Below are positions 30,020-39,034 of a stretch of DNA of 64,000 nt, in pieces. A model generated the notes under the pieces. It was given only the letters and a program-made list of their open reading frames with translations. It did not search any database and was not told the DNA's origin. Position numbers and translations under genes: made by a program. Position 1 is the stretch's first letter. The number at the start of each line of letters is the position of its first letter. The stretch spans positions 158,972-222,971 of the forward strand of contig CAWAZY010000006.1 of assembly GCA_963786675.1 (NCBI GenBank), in the 5' to 3' direction. This DNA comes from JAGVSR01 sp963786675 (GTDB taxonomy: Bacteria; Pseudomonadota; Alphaproteobacteria; Rhizobiales; Hyphomicrobiaceae).

Positions 30020-30719
30020 AGCAAATGATCATGCAAGCGTGGCAGCGCTCCAGGCAATCCGGGAGCGCATGGCACAGACCGCACGGGCCGTGGGCCGCGA
30101 TCCTGGTTCGGTCGAATTGGTGGCGGTCTCTAAGACCTACGATGCGGCGCACATTCAGCCGGTGATTGAGGCCGGGCAGCACATCTTCGGCGAAAATCGC
30201 GTGCAGGAGGCCAAGGCCAAGTGGCCGCCGATCCGCCTGCATCATCCCGATCTCAAGCTGCATCTCATCGGTCCGCTGCAGTCCAACAAGACGAAGGAGG
30301 CCGTCGAGCTGTTCGATGCCATCCACACCATCGACCGGACCAAGATTGCTGAAGCCGTCGCGAAGGAGATGCATGCGCAGGGCCGCACATTGCAGCTGTT
30401 CGTACAGGTCAATACGGGAGAAGAGCCTCAAAAGGCCGGGATCGGCCCGCGCGACACGCACGCCTTCGTGCGCCATTGCCGCGAGGCCCTGAAACTCGAG
30501 ATTGCCGGCCTGATGTGCATTCCGCCCGTGGACGAGGAGCCCGCCCTGCACTTCGCTCTTCTGGGGCAGCTTGCAACCTTGTCGGGACTGACCGGCCTCA
30601 GCATGGGGATGAGTGACGATTTCGAGACAGCGATCGCGCTCGGAGCCACCCATGTGCGTGTGGGCTCGGCGATTTTTGGCAGCCGGCCACCTATCAATCC
30701 CAAGGTTTCCCACAGCTAA
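30012..30719 (+). CDS. yggS: YggS/PLPHP family pyridoxal-phosphate homeostasis protein
   Basis: 235 residues starting at GTG 30012, which has AAGGAG seven to twelve bases before and overlaps the fic stop by 8 bp. It is a PLP-binding TIM-barrel protein: VELVAVSKTYDA (PLP lysine, about residue 38), FGENRVQEAKAKW, LHLIGPLQSNKTKEAV, LFVQVNTGEEPQKAGI, GLSMGMSDDFETAIALGATHVRVGSAIFG. It buffers free PLP and affects amino acid metabolism in studied bacteria. Overlap and ribosome site inside fic indicate translational coupling. Confidence 0.95.
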   Translation: MVEANDHASVAALQAIRERMAQTARAVGRDPGSVELVAVSKTYDAAHIQPVIEAGQHIFGENRVQEAKAKWPPIRLHHPDLKLHLIGPLQSNKTKEAVELFDAIHTIDRTKIAEAVAKEMHAQGRTLQLFVQVNTGEEPQKAGIGPRDTHAFVRHCREALKLEIAGLMCIPPVDEEPALHFALLGQLATLSGLTGLSMGMSDDFETAIALGATHVRVGSAIFGSRPPINPKVSHS

Positions 30720-30831
30720 TCCACGCTTTGGCCGCGCGTTGTTCCCAAGCCGATGAAGGCCGGATGGTATTTTTCGGGCGAGCACATGATTCGCCCGCCG
30801 CCGCGGGCGTGGAACCGGATTGGGAACGAAC

Positions 30832-31713
30832 ATGACCGCACAGGCGCTCAGGACCACCGACGCTGGAGCCGCCCAGGCCGCTCAAGATGCCGCGCGCGAG
30901 GAGCTGGCCGAGCGATCCGCGAGCAAGAAATCGGGTAAGACGCCCAAGGCCGTCAAGGACGGCTGGCACCGCTTCGTCGTCGACGTGTGGATCACGAACT
31001 TCAACAGCATCGAATTCGGCATCTACAAGCGCCAGCGCAATCGCGCCAAGTCGCGGCAGTTCACCGCCGACATGGATATTTATGCCGAGGTCATCGAGGA
31101 CGGGAAGCGGACCGGGCTGATCGGCTACCGCGAGGACCTGTGGACCGAGAAGACCGGCATGGACAAGCGCCTTGTCTTCAAGCTGTTCAACGAGTCCGTC
31201 AACTGGCGCGCAACGATGGACCTGATGGTCGGCCGCAGCCTGCAGAACACCATCGGCGCGCGCGGACTGCCCGTCACCGCGTATTCGATCAACACCGACG
31301 ACGACAACTTTCTTATTTACCTGGAGCGGTCCGCCAACAAGTGGCCGTTCCTGCCGGAGAACTTTTCGTTCTTCCTGATGAACGACAACCAGCCGGAGTT
31401 CTACCGGCTGCGCCGCGACCTCATCAATCTGGCGGGCGACTACAAGCTCTACGATCAGAACGGCAATATCGTTGGCGAAATCGACGGCAAGGTCTTCTCG
31501 CTGGGCGGCAAGTGGTACGGCAAGGTCAAGGAAGGCCATGCTGACCGTCGCCTGCTGACCGTCATGAAGCTGTTTGCGGGAATGATGGTCTTCAACGGCG
31601 ACAGCCGCCGGCACATGAAGCAGCTGTATCGCGACGTGCGAGCCGGCAAGATCAAGCCGAAGATCGAGCGCCAGGAAGCGGATCTGTATATGAACCCGCG
31701 CCGCGTCCGTTGA
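30832..31713 (+). CDS. Conserved protein of unknown function
   Basis: 293 residues from ATG 30832. No signal peptide or membrane helix. Residues about 30-60 are basic, then WHRFVVDVWITNFNSIEFGIYKRQ, a beta-rich middle, and YKLYDQNGNIVGEIDGKVFSLGGKWYGKV (about 207-235), which vaguely resembles the strand pattern of LURP-one/tubby-like lipid-scramblase folds. I do not recognise the family. It is monocistronic: a promoter gap of about 110 bp follows yggS and a strong terminator comes after it. Confidence 0.7.
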   Translation: MTAQALRTTDAGAAQAAQDAAREELAERSASKKSGKTPKAVKDGWHRFVVDVWITNFNSIEFGIYKRQRNRAKSRQFTADMDIYAEVIEDGKRTGLIGYREDLWTEKTGMDKRLVFKLFNESVNWRATMDLMVGRSLQNTIGARGLPVTAYSINTDDDNFLIYLERSANKWPFLPENFSFFLMNDNQPEFYRLRRDLINLAGDYKLYDQNGNIVGEIDGKVFSLGGKWYGKVKEGHADRRLLTVMKLFAGMMVFNGDSRRHMKQLYRDVRAGKIKPKIERQEADLYMNPRRVR

Positions 31714-31767
31714 TGCGCCCTTCATTTTCGTACGCCTGCCAGTGAGGCAGGCATATGCACAAAAATT

Positions 31768-31797
31768 ATGCCGGTCACAGGGCGCTGTGGCCGGCAT
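31768..31797 (+). terminator. Intrinsic terminator
   Basis: 13-bp stem (ATGCCGGTCACAG / CTGTGGCCGGCAT, one G-U pair) with GGCG loop, then TTCTTTTGTTT. A smaller hairpin GCCTGCC/GGCAGGC lies just before at about 31735-31753. It ends the gene at 31713. Confidence 0.9.
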
Positions 31798-31847
31798 TTC
31801 TTTTGTTTGTATCTGTTTTTATTGGGTGAATATGACGGTCGGCCGAA

Positions 31848-31862
31848 TGGCACAGTTCTTGG
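31848..31862 (+). promoter_or_regulatory. Sigma-54-like promoter of amt (-24/-12)
   Basis: TGGCAC-N5-TTGG with the GG and TTG elements at the right spacing, about 80 bp before the transporter start. The same element precedes both PII genes at 43.2 and 45.3 kb, supporting nitrogen (NtrC/RpoN) control. Confidence 0.7.
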
Positions 31863-31942
31863 ACACTTCGCTTCCCGCCGAGGCAGAACGGGCAAAACAG
31901 CGCCGTTCTGCATAAAAAAACATCAACGGTGGGGTTTGGGGA

Positions 31943-33172
31943 ATGGAACAACTTCAGCAGGGATCGGACGTCTTTTTTCTTCTGATCGGGGCGATCCTCG
32001 TTTTTGCCATGCACGGCGGCTTCGCGTTTCTCGAAGTCGGCACGGTGCGCCATAAGAATCAGGTCAACGCGCTCGTCAAAATCCTGGTCGATTTCGCGAT
32101 CTCGACGGTGACGTATTTCTTCATCGGGTACTGGGTCGCCTATGGCGTGACGTTCTTTGGCTCCGCGGCGGATATCGCGGGTGGAGCGGAAGGCTTCGGC
32201 CCGCAGGGCGTTTCGCTCGTCAAATTCTTCTTCCTGTGTACGTTCGCCGCTGCCATTCCCGCCATCGTGTCGGGCGGCATCGCCGAACGGGCCCGGTTCG
32301 TGCCCCAGTGCCTCGCCACGGCGGTCATCGTCGGCATCGCGTACCCGCTGCTTGAGGGGACGGTCTGGAATCGCAACTTCGGTTTCCAGGACGGTCTCTT
32401 CAAGGAGATGCTGGGAGCGGACTTCCACGACTTTGCGGGGTCGATCGTCGTGCACGCGTTCGGCGGCTGGTTGGGGCTCGGGGCCGTACTGCTGCTGGGT
32501 GCGCGCATGGGTCGTTACGACAAGGGCCGTTCCATCGGCATTCCGCCGTCGTCTATTCCGTGGCTCGCCATGGGATCGTGGATGTTGTGCGTCGGCTGGT
32601 TCGGGTTCAACGTCATGAGCGCCCAGACGCTGACGGGAATCTCCGGACTTGTAGCCATGAACTCGCTGATGGCCATGTGCGGCGGCATTCTCGCCGCACT
32701 TGTCGCAGGCCGCTCCGATCCGGGCTTCGTGCACAACGGAGCCCTGGCCGGACTCGTCGCCGTGTGTGCGGGCTCGGACCTGATGCATCCGGTGGGCGCC
32801 CTCGCGACGGGGGCCGTGGCTGGCGCATTGTTCGTCGTGATGTTCCAGGCCGCGACGAACAAGTGGCAGATCGACGACGTGCTGGGCGTTTGGCCACTGC
32901 ATGGCCTGTGCGGACTGTGGGGCGGCATCGCCTGCGGAATCTTCGGCCTTGAGGCCTTCGGCGGCTTGGGCGGCGTGACGTTTGCTTCCCAGCTCGTCGG
33001 GTCGATCGGCGGCGCGGCGTTTGGCTTCATCGCGGGTCTTGCGGTCTACGGCTTGCTCAAAATGTCGATGGGCATTCGCCTGACCCCTGACGAGGAGCGG
33101 CTGGGGGCCGATCTGTCCATTCACAAGATCAGCGCCAACCCGGAAGAAGACGTGCGCATGGGCCGCGTTTAA
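31943..33172 (+). CDS. Ammonium transporter (Amt family), no PII partner
   Basis: 409 residues, about 11 membrane helices, starting directly in helix 1 with no cleavable signal. Amt signatures: LEVGTVRHKNQVNALVK, FDFAGS-type DFAGSIVVHAFGGWLGLG (first channel His), GWFGFNVMSAQT, HNGALAGLVAVCAGSDLMHP and VWPLHGLCGLWGG (second His of the twin-His pair). It conducts ammonium/ammonia across the inner membrane. It resembles the 43.4-kb transporter more than the 41.2-kb one (FAGSxVVH, no insert). It stands alone, unlike the two glnK-amt pairs. Confidence 0.93.
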   Translation: MEQLQQGSDVFFLLIGAILVFAMHGGFAFLEVGTVRHKNQVNALVKILVDFAISTVTYFFIGYWVAYGVTFFGSAADIAGGAEGFGPQGVSLVKFFFLCTFAAAIPAIVSGGIAERARFVPQCLATAVIVGIAYPLLEGTVWNRNFGFQDGLFKEMLGADFHDFAGSIVVHAFGGWLGLGAVLLLGARMGRYDKGRSIGIPPSSIPWLAMGSWMLCVGWFGFNVMSAQTLTGISGLVAMNSLMAMCGGILAALVAGRSDPGFVHNGALAGLVAVCAGSDLMHPVGALATGAVAGALFVVMFQAATNKWQIDDVLGVWPLHGLCGLWGGIACGIFGLEAFGGLGGVTFASQLVGSIGGAAFGFIAGLAVYGLLKMSMGIRLTPDEERLGADLSIHKISANPEEDVRMGRV

Positions 33173-33193
33173 GGCGAGCTACTCACAAACACC

Positions 33194-33227
33194 AAGCCCG
33201 GCGGTTCCATGTGGAGCCGCCGGGCTT
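33194..33227 (+). terminator. Intrinsic terminator after amt
   Basis: 15-bp stem AAGCCCGGCGGTTCC / GGAGCCGCCGGGCTT (one G-U) with ATGT loop, then TGTTTG. It also serves the convergent small gene. Confidence 0.9.
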
Positions 33228-33273
33228 TGTTTGATGCGCTGGCGCGATTGGCGTCAGGTGATGGACGGGCCTC

Positions 33274-33585
33274 TCAGCGGCGCGCGTACTTCTTTTTGGA
33301 ATTCTTGTACTTTCTGCGGTCGGCGCGCGTGACTTCGCCATCGGCAACCAAAGCGCCGATGCAGGGCTTCGACAAGCGGGAGCCGACAGCGCGCATGCAT
33401 TTGCGGACGGCCGGCGTGCCGACCGGGTGCATGCTGCAGTGGGCGAAGTAGTCGTTGGCGCAAGCGCGTTTGACTTTTTGGCTGACATCCTTGGCGGATG
33501 CGGGCGCTGACGCGGCAAGCGCGGTGAACGCCAAGATCGCAAGGCTTGCAACCCAGACGCATGCGGAAGTCGGGCAGGTCTTCAC
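33274..33585 (-). CDS. Small secreted cysteine-rich protein
   Basis: 103 residues from GTG 33585, with GAGGGG eight bases before; no ATG is available in the frame. Signal peptide about residues 1-32 (VWVASLAILAFTALAASAPASA). The mature part has four cysteines in the spacing ACANDYFAHC...RKCMRAVGSRLSKPCIGAL, similar to the cysteine-rich (GLG1-type) repeats found singly or in tandem in alphaproteobacterial periplasmic proteins, and ends in a very basic tail (RRKYKNSKKKYARR). Function unknown. Confidence 0.75.
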   Translation of the reverse strand: MKTCPTSACVWVASLAILAFTALAASAPASAKDVSQKVKRACANDYFAHCSMHPVGTPAVRKCMRAVGSRLSKPCIGALVADGEVTRADRRKYKNSKKKYARR

Positions 33586-33771
33586 GCGTGTTCCCCTCTC
33601 GAAGCACGCCGCTTCCAGCGTGCGGTTCAATTGTTGATGGACGACCACCGGACGCTGCGGTGGGACTGATTTTTGGCGGAACGGGATGAGCGGCACTTCC
33701 GCATGTGGACGCTGTGCTTGCAAAAGGATAAGCGATTCGGTGCGTTACCCGGGACGGGAGTTTGAACTTCG

Positions 33772-35022
33772 ATGACGAAAATCGATCAGCGTGCCGCAGG
33801 CGCGACGGGATCCATCCGCGGCATGCGCGCGCTGAGCGATGGCACGGTTCAGTCGCCGTTCTCCCAACTGCGCCGTTTGCTCGAGGGCATCGCACCCGGG
33901 CATCCGGATGTTATTGAGCTGACGATCGGCGAGCCGCGCGAAGCGATGCCGGCGTTCATCGCCGGAAAAATCGCCGAAGCGCATGCGGATTTCGGCAAGT
34001 ATCCGCCGATCAAGGGCTCCAACGAACTGCGCGCGGCCATCGCTGGATGGATGTCACGCCGCTACGGCATTGCCGGTGGTGTCGATCCGGAGCGCGAGAT
34101 CCTCGTCCTCAATGGATCGCGCGAAGGCTTGACGTTTGCGTGTCCCGTCGCGGTCGGACGCCGTCCGGATATCGCGCAACCGGCCATCCTGATGTGCAAC
34201 CCGTACTATTCAGCCTATGTCGCGGGGGCGCTGGCGTGCGGTGCGGAAGCCGTCTTTCTCAGTGCGACGGCTGGAACGGGCTTCCTGCCCGACCTCGACG
34301 CGCTGGCGGCTGATACGGCGCTGCTGGCGCGGACCGTCGCGCTTTTCATTTGCTCGCCGTCGAACCCGCAAGGCGCCGTGGCGGACCGGTCCTATATCAG
34401 TAAAGCACTGGGCCTGGCACGCGCCCACGATTTCATGCTGTACCTGGATGAGTGCTATTCGGAGATCTACACGGGTGCCGCGCCTCCGGGTGGTCTGGAG
34501 GTGGCCGCGGCTGCGCCGGAGCGTTTTCAGAACATCGTGGTGTTCAATTCGCTCTCCAAGCGTTCCAATCTGCCAGGGCTGAGGTCGGGGTTCTGCGCCG
34601 GGGACGCGCAGTTCCTGGAGGCCTACGGCGAATTCCGCAACATGTGCGCCCCCCAGGTGGCCGGGCCGATCCAGCATGCCTCGGCGGCGGCGTGGTCGGA
34701 CGATGCCCATGTCGAGGCGGCCCGCACGGTCTACCGGCAGAAGTTCGAGCTGGCGGATGCCTTCCTGGGCGACCGGTTCGGCTACCGCCGCCCGGCTGGC
34801 GGGTTCTGCCTATGGCTCGATATGAGCCAGATGGGCGGCGGCGCCAACGCCACGGTAACCTTATGGAAATCCATCGGCGTCAAGGTGATCCCTGGTGCTT
34901 TCCTGGCGCAGCCGGGGCAGGACGGGAGCAATCCGGGCGAAAATTACGTCCGAGTGGCTCTGGTCCAGCCGCCGGCCCTTGTCCAGGAGGCGCTCGAACG
35001 GGTCGTTCAAGTATTTGCGTAA
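33772..35022 (+). CDS. Class I/II aminotransferase (DapC-like)
   Basis: 416 residues, PLP-dependent fold type I. Seen: YPPIKGSNELRAAIAGWMSRRYG (residues about 77-99), NPYYSAYVAGALACG, the cofactor region CSPSNPQGAV, LDECYSEIY, and the PLP lysine in NSLSKRSNLPGLRSGF (about 262-277). The ACXS class includes N-succinyldiaminopimelate aminotransferase, and relatives beside ftsK are often annotated dapC; dapF is also in this window (55.0 kb) but the substrate is not proven. 15 bp before ftsK. Confidence 0.85.
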   Translation: MTKIDQRAAGATGSIRGMRALSDGTVQSPFSQLRRLLEGIAPGHPDVIELTIGEPREAMPAFIAGKIAEAHADFGKYPPIKGSNELRAAIAGWMSRRYGIAGGVDPEREILVLNGSREGLTFACPVAVGRRPDIAQPAILMCNPYYSAYVAGALACGAEAVFLSATAGTGFLPDLDALAADTALLARTVALFICSPSNPQGAVADRSYISKALGLARAHDFMLYLDECYSEIYTGAAPPGGLEVAAAAPERFQNIVVFNSLSKRSNLPGLRSGFCAGDAQFLEAYGEFRNMCAPQVAGPIQHASAAAWSDDAHVEAARTVYRQKFELADAFLGDRFGYRRPAGGFCLWLDMSQMGGGANATVTLWKSIGVKVIPGAFLAQPGQDGSNPGENYVRVALVQPPALVQEALERVVQVFA

Positions 35023-35037
35023 GAGACGTTCGCGCCA

Positions 35038-37728
35038 ATGTCCGCCGGTTTCCGGGATGAAAGATATGACGCCTTGCTGCCTGAGCGCGTGGAAGCACGC
35101 CTGCTCGGTCTCGGCGCGCGTATGGGCGGGCTGGTGCTGCTCGCCGTCACCGGCTTCATTTGGCTGAGCCTGCTGACCTGGTCGGTCAACGATCCAAGCC
35201 TCACCCACACCCCCGGGTCCGATGCCGGCAATGCCGCGGGTCCGTTGGGCGCCATTGTTTCCGATCTCCTGTTGCAGCTCATGGGGCTCGGCGCCGTCGT
35301 CGGCCTACTGGCCCCCATGGCATGGGGCCTGGAACTCCTGGCCGCCGAGCGCGTCAACCAGTTCCGCACCAAGGCGATTTATTATCCCCTCTCCATCCTC
35401 GTGTTCGCAGGCGGCCTCTCCATGCTGCCGGTCGTGTCCGGCTGGCCGCTCCACCATGCCATGGGCGGTATGCTTGGCGATCTGGTCGGTGAAGTGGCGC
35501 GGTCGTTGACTGGCACGCTCATCGGTCCCGATTTGGCCACCCTCATCAGCGGCATCGGCCTCATCGGCGCGGGTTTTATCGCAGCCGCGCACAGCATTGG
35601 TTCGGATCCTTCCTCGTGGCGATCGACAGCGGGCGCGCGCCTGCGCTGGGGTAAATCCACCGGCCAATGGCACCAGAATTTGAAAGCCGAAGCGGTGCGC
35701 CTCGCGACCTCGGGCCGCGCGGCCGCCACCGGCATGGCTCCAACTCTCGACGGACGTGACAGCGCCAGCCCCGCTGCTCCCGCAGCTTGGCACGGGGCGG
35801 CAGCGGACGATGACGCCGATTGGGACGAGACGGATGACGCCAGCGATCCCGAAGTCCCGCGCCAGCCAGGTCTGTGGGCGCGGCTGATGGCGCGCCGCGG
35901 CGGTCGTGACGACGGGCCCGAGGACTTGCAAGATTACGCGCCGGACGACCACGCTCCCAGGGGTCCCACCGTCGACGTGGAACAAAGCATCCCGGCGCAG
36001 TTTGCGTCGTCGTTCGACCATCTGGATACGTTGCGGCCCGGGTCGCGCGATACCGATGAACCTGAATTCGAAAGCGGGCCATCGAGCCGGGCGATCGCCG
36101 TCCGCTTTGCCCCCTTCGGAGCGAACCGTCAAAGCCCCCGCGATCTGGCCGCGCCGCTGCCGGAACCCGAGCCGGCTCTGGCGCCGCAACGTCCGGCCGT
36201 CCGTCCATCTGCCGCCGCCCGAGTCGCTGCCCTCATCCGGCCGCCGCTGTCGCTGTTGCGGAAGCCAGCGCAGCAGCGGACACCGCCGGACGTGTCGCAG
36301 GCCGCGCTGCGGGCCACCAGTCAGCAGCTGCAGGACGTGCTTGCCGACTACGGCGTCAAAGGCGAGATGCGCGACGTCAAGCCCGGTCCCGTCGTGACGC
36401 TGTATGAGTTTGAGCCCGTGCGCGGCACTAAGTCGGCGCGTGTGATCGCCTTGGCCGATGACGTCGCGCGTTCGATGAGCGTGCTCAGTGTTCGTGCCGC
36501 CGTGGTGCCGGGCCGCAATGCCATTGGTCTGGAACTGCCCAACGCCAAACGCGAGCCGGTGCTTCTGCGCGAGATGCTGGATTCGGAAAGTTTCCGGCAG
36601 TCGAAGGCTATTCTGCCCATGGCGCTCGGCAAATCGATCGGCGGCGAACCGATCATCGCCGATCTCGCCCGCATGCCGCATCTGCTCGTCGCTGGAACCA
36701 CAGGTTCGGGCAAATCCGTCGGCGTCAACGCGATGATCCTGTCGCTGCTCTACCGGCATACGCCGGACGAGTGCCGCTTCATCATGATCGATCCCAAAAT
36801 GCTGGAACTGTCGGTCTACAACGGCATTCCGCATCTTCTGACCCCCGTCGTGACCGACCCGCACAAGGCGGTTGCCGCACTCGGCTGGGCGGTGACGGAA
36901 ATGGAAGAGCGCTACAAGCGCATGGCGGCTCTGTCGGTGCGCAATATCGAGGCTTTCAATCAGCGCGCGCGGGCCGCCGCGGAACGTGGCGAGACCCTGG
37001 CGCGCACGGTTCAAACGGGCTTTGATCGCACCACGGGACAGCCGCGCTACGAGCGCCAGGAGATCGATGCGCGCCCGATGCCCTACATCGTCGTGGTGGT
37101 GGACGAATTTGCCGATCTCATGATTGTGGCCGGTAAGGAAATTGAGCAGGCGGTCCAGCGGCTGGCCCAGATGGCGCGTGCCGCGGGCATCCATCTGATC
37201 ATGGCCACGCAGCGTCCGTCGGTGGACATCATCACCGGGACGATCAAGGCCAACTTCCCCACCCGGATCAGCTTCAAGGTCACGTCGAAAATCGACAGCC
37301 GCACGATCCTGAATGAGCAGGGCGCCGAGCAGCTTCTGGGGCAGGGCGACATGCTCTTCTCCGCGGGCGCCGGTGTCATCACGCGCGTGCACGGTCCGTT
37401 CGTGTCGGATGAGGAAGTCGAGGCCGTCTCCCAGTCGCTGCGCAGCCAGGGTGAGCCCGATTACGTCGCCGGTGTTACGGAAACGCCGGATGGCGCGGCT
37501 GCTCCCGGGATGGGTGACGCAGGCCGTGGTGGCGGCGAAGATGCGCTCTACGTCAAGGCGCGCGAGATCGTCCTGCGCGATCGCAAGGCGTCGACGAGTT
37601 ATATCCAGCGGCGGCTCTCCATCGGCTACAACAAGGCCGCCGATCTGATCGAGCGGATGGAGCGCGACGGTCTGATTTCGCCAGCCAACAGCGTCGGCAA
37701 GCGCGAGATTCTGGCGCCGGGCGGCTGA
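35038..37728 (+). CDS. ftsK: DNA translocase FtsK
   Basis: 896 residues. N-terminal four membrane helices (about 25-190) for the divisome; a Pro/Ala/Arg-rich linker (about 190-430) with acidic patches; then the motor: beta subdomain, Walker A LLVAGTTGSGKSVGVNA (about 548-564), FIMIDPKMLELSVYNGIPHL, Walker B YIVVVVDEFADLM and the QRPSVDIITGTIKANFPTRI block; C-terminal gamma winged helix (RKASTSYIQRRLSIGYNKAADLIERME, about 841-867) that reads KOPS and activates XerD. It pumps the terminus region through the septum and aids dimer resolution. Confidence 0.97.
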   Translation: MSAGFRDERYDALLPERVEARLLGLGARMGGLVLLAVTGFIWLSLLTWSVNDPSLTHTPGSDAGNAAGPLGAIVSDLLLQLMGLGAVVGLLAPMAWGLELLAAERVNQFRTKAIYYPLSILVFAGGLSMLPVVSGWPLHHAMGGMLGDLVGEVARSLTGTLIGPDLATLISGIGLIGAGFIAAAHSIGSDPSSWRSTAGARLRWGKSTGQWHQNLKAEAVRLATSGRAAATGMAPTLDGRDSASPAAPAAWHGAAADDDADWDETDDASDPEVPRQPGLWARLMARRGGRDDGPEDLQDYAPDDHAPRGPTVDVEQSIPAQFASSFDHLDTLRPGSRDTDEPEFESGPSSRAIAVRFAPFGANRQSPRDLAAPLPEPEPALAPQRPAVRPSAAARVAALIRPPLSLLRKPAQQRTPPDVSQAALRATSQQLQDVLADYGVKGEMRDVKPGPVVTLYEFEPVRGTKSARVIALADDVARSMSVLSVRAAVVPGRNAIGLELPNAKREPVLLREMLDSESFRQSKAILPMALGKSIGGEPIIADLARMPHLLVAGTTGSGKSVGVNAMILSLLYRHTPDECRFIMIDPKMLELSVYNGIPHLLTPVVTDPHKAVAALGWAVTEMEERYKRMAALSVRNIEAFNQRARAAAERGETLARTVQTGFDRTTGQPRYERQEIDARPMPYIVVVVDEFADLMIVAGKEIEQAVQRLAQMARAAGIHLIMATQRPSVDIITGTIKANFPTRISFKVTSKIDSRTILNEQGAEQLLGQGDMLFSAGAGVITRVHGPFVSDEEVEAVSQSLRSQGEPDYVAGVTETPDGAAAPGMGDAGRGGGEDALYVKAREIVLRDRKASTSYIQRRLSIGYNKAADLIERMERDGLISPANSVGKREILAPGG

Positions 37729-37876
37729 TCGCCCCGACCGCCTCTGTTGCAGACCCCGGCAAACACGTTAGTAAGAGGCGCGCCGACCGGGGGCTCAGCC
37801 CTCAAGTCGTCGTAATGTTCAGACATTCGCTCATCCGGAACTTGAGCGGATGGGACCGCGCTTTGGGGGAATTCGC

Positions 37877-38614
37877 ATGAGATCGGTTGCACTGTCGGCC
37901 GCCGGACTGGGTATGGCGCTGACTTTGTCGTGGGCGCTTCCCGTCGTGGCCGAAGACGCCAAGCCGGCGACGCCGCCAGCGGCAGACGCAGCGCCCGCCG
38001 CGACCGGAGGCTCCTCCTGGAGCGCCGAGGTCGCGCCGAATAATTCCAAGGGCATCACGCTGGACGAGTCGCAGCTGGCCGTGGTCAAGTCCGTCACTGA
38101 TTATTTCAATAATCTCAGCACGTTGAAGGGCAGCTTCGTCCAGACGACGTCGGATCAGAAGCGCATGAAGGGCAAGTTCTCACTCATGCGGCCTGGTAAA
38201 TTCCGCTTCGACTATTCGCTGCCCTCCAAGCAGGTGATCATTTCGGATGGGGAATATCTGGCCATCCAGGACCACGATCTGAACAACGAGGATCGCGTGT
38301 CCCTCGATCAGACGCCGTTCCGGCTGCTGCTGCGCAAGGAAGTGGATCTCGTCCGCGACGCCCTGATCATGGAAGTCCAGGAGGCGGAGGACCTTAAGGT
38401 TGTGGCTCTGCGCGACAAGAGTCCCGACACGCCCGGCCGCATCAAACTCTACTTGGCGACCAAGCCGGAGCTGGAGTTGAAAGAATGGGTGACCACGGAC
38501 GCGCAAGGCGTTGAAACACGAGTGGAAATTACAAACGTGACAAAGGGCGAGAAGGTCGACGCCGCGCAGTTCAAGATTCAGGCGGTCACAAACAACCCCC
38601 TTCAGCGGCCCTAG
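37877..38614 (+). CDS. lolA: Outer membrane lipoprotein carrier protein LolA
   Basis: 245 residues from ATG 37877 (GGGGGA upstream). Signal peptide to about residue 25 (SWALPVVAEDA), then an unusual Ala/Pro-rich stretch of about 30 residues before the LolA domain: VVKSVTDYFNNLSTLKGSFVQTTSDQKRMKGKFSLMRPGKFRFDY and ISDGEYLAIQDHDLNNEDRVSLDQTP. Periplasmic shuttle that carries lipoproteins from LolCDE to the outer membrane. It follows ftsK in the order common for alphaproteobacteria. Confidence 0.93.
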   Translation: MRSVALSAAGLGMALTLSWALPVVAEDAKPATPPAADAAPAATGGSSWSAEVAPNNSKGITLDESQLAVVKSVTDYFNNLSTLKGSFVQTTSDQKRMKGKFSLMRPGKFRFDYSLPSKQVIISDGEYLAIQDHDLNNEDRVSLDQTPFRLLLRKEVDLVRDALIMEVQEAEDLKVVALRDKSPDTPGRIKLYLATKPELELKEWVTTDAQGVETRVEITNVTKGEKVDAAQFKIQAVTNNPLQRP

Positions 38615-38751
38615 CCGGCCAACGGTCGGAGCGTCCCGGCCGAATGACCCGCGTTCAACGCTGTGGCCGATGCGCACCCATGCAAGCGTTGCCCTGGGGA
38701 TAAGCGGTGCATTATCGATCACATTTTCGTGATCTGTGCTTGGAGCCCCTA

Positions 38752-38779
38752 TTGAAAACCGGCCGTCTGGGCTTAACTA
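38752..38779 (+). promoter_or_regulatory. Sigma-70-type promoter for candidate small RNA
   Basis: TTGAAA (38752-38757), 16-bp spacer, TAACTA (38774-38779). Start of transcription would be about 38786. It is supported by the structured segment and terminator directly downstream. Confidence 0.5.
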
Positions 38780-38785
38780 AGGAAC

Positions 38786-38922
38786 AGACAGGCTGCGTCG
38801 CCTTTCATCGGTAGCTCCCCCCCGTCTACCCGACGACGCGCCTGAGGCACTGGCTTCCCTCCCAGTGCCGTGCGCGAGAGCGCTCAGCGCCCAACTTCGC
38901 CCCCCGGAGTTGGGCGCTTTCC
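38786..38922 (+). ncRNA. Candidate small RNA: three hairpins with C-rich loops and terminator
   Basis: About 137 nt between lolA and a convergent gene, with no ORF. Hairpin 1: GGC-T-GCGTCG (38791-38800) with CGACGCGCC (38834-38842), inner stem GGTAG (38810-38814)/CTACC (38826-38830) and loop CTCCCCCCCGT. Hairpin 2: GGCACTGG (38846-38853)/CCAGTGCC (38862-38869), loop CTTCCCTC. Hairpin 3: AGCGCCCAACT (38886-38896)/AGTTGGGCGCT (38908-38918), loop TCGCCCCCCGG, then TTCCTTTT, a Rho-independent end. Every loop carries a run of C, complementary to Shine-Dalgarno purines, as in known trans-acting alphaproteobacterial sRNAs. No Rfam family recognised. Confidence 0.6.
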
Positions 38923-39034
38923 TTTTCTGGACTGACATGGCCGCCGAACGGGGTTTCGCCGCTTAAAATGCCAGCCCGCGCTGCGCCGCGGGACCTTCTG
39001 AAGGGGAAATCGGCAAGTATGGGCATCGTGGCCG

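Noticed and set aside
28796..30719. Fic as a classical toxin-antitoxin pair
   Set aside because: No small antitoxin gene lies upstream; the inhibitory motif is inside the Fic protein, and the downstream partner is YggS.
30694..33124. Long minus-strand open frames opposite the unknown protein and amt
   Set aside because: They mirror the coding strand's codon bias, have no start sites with ribosome signals and no recognisable domain.
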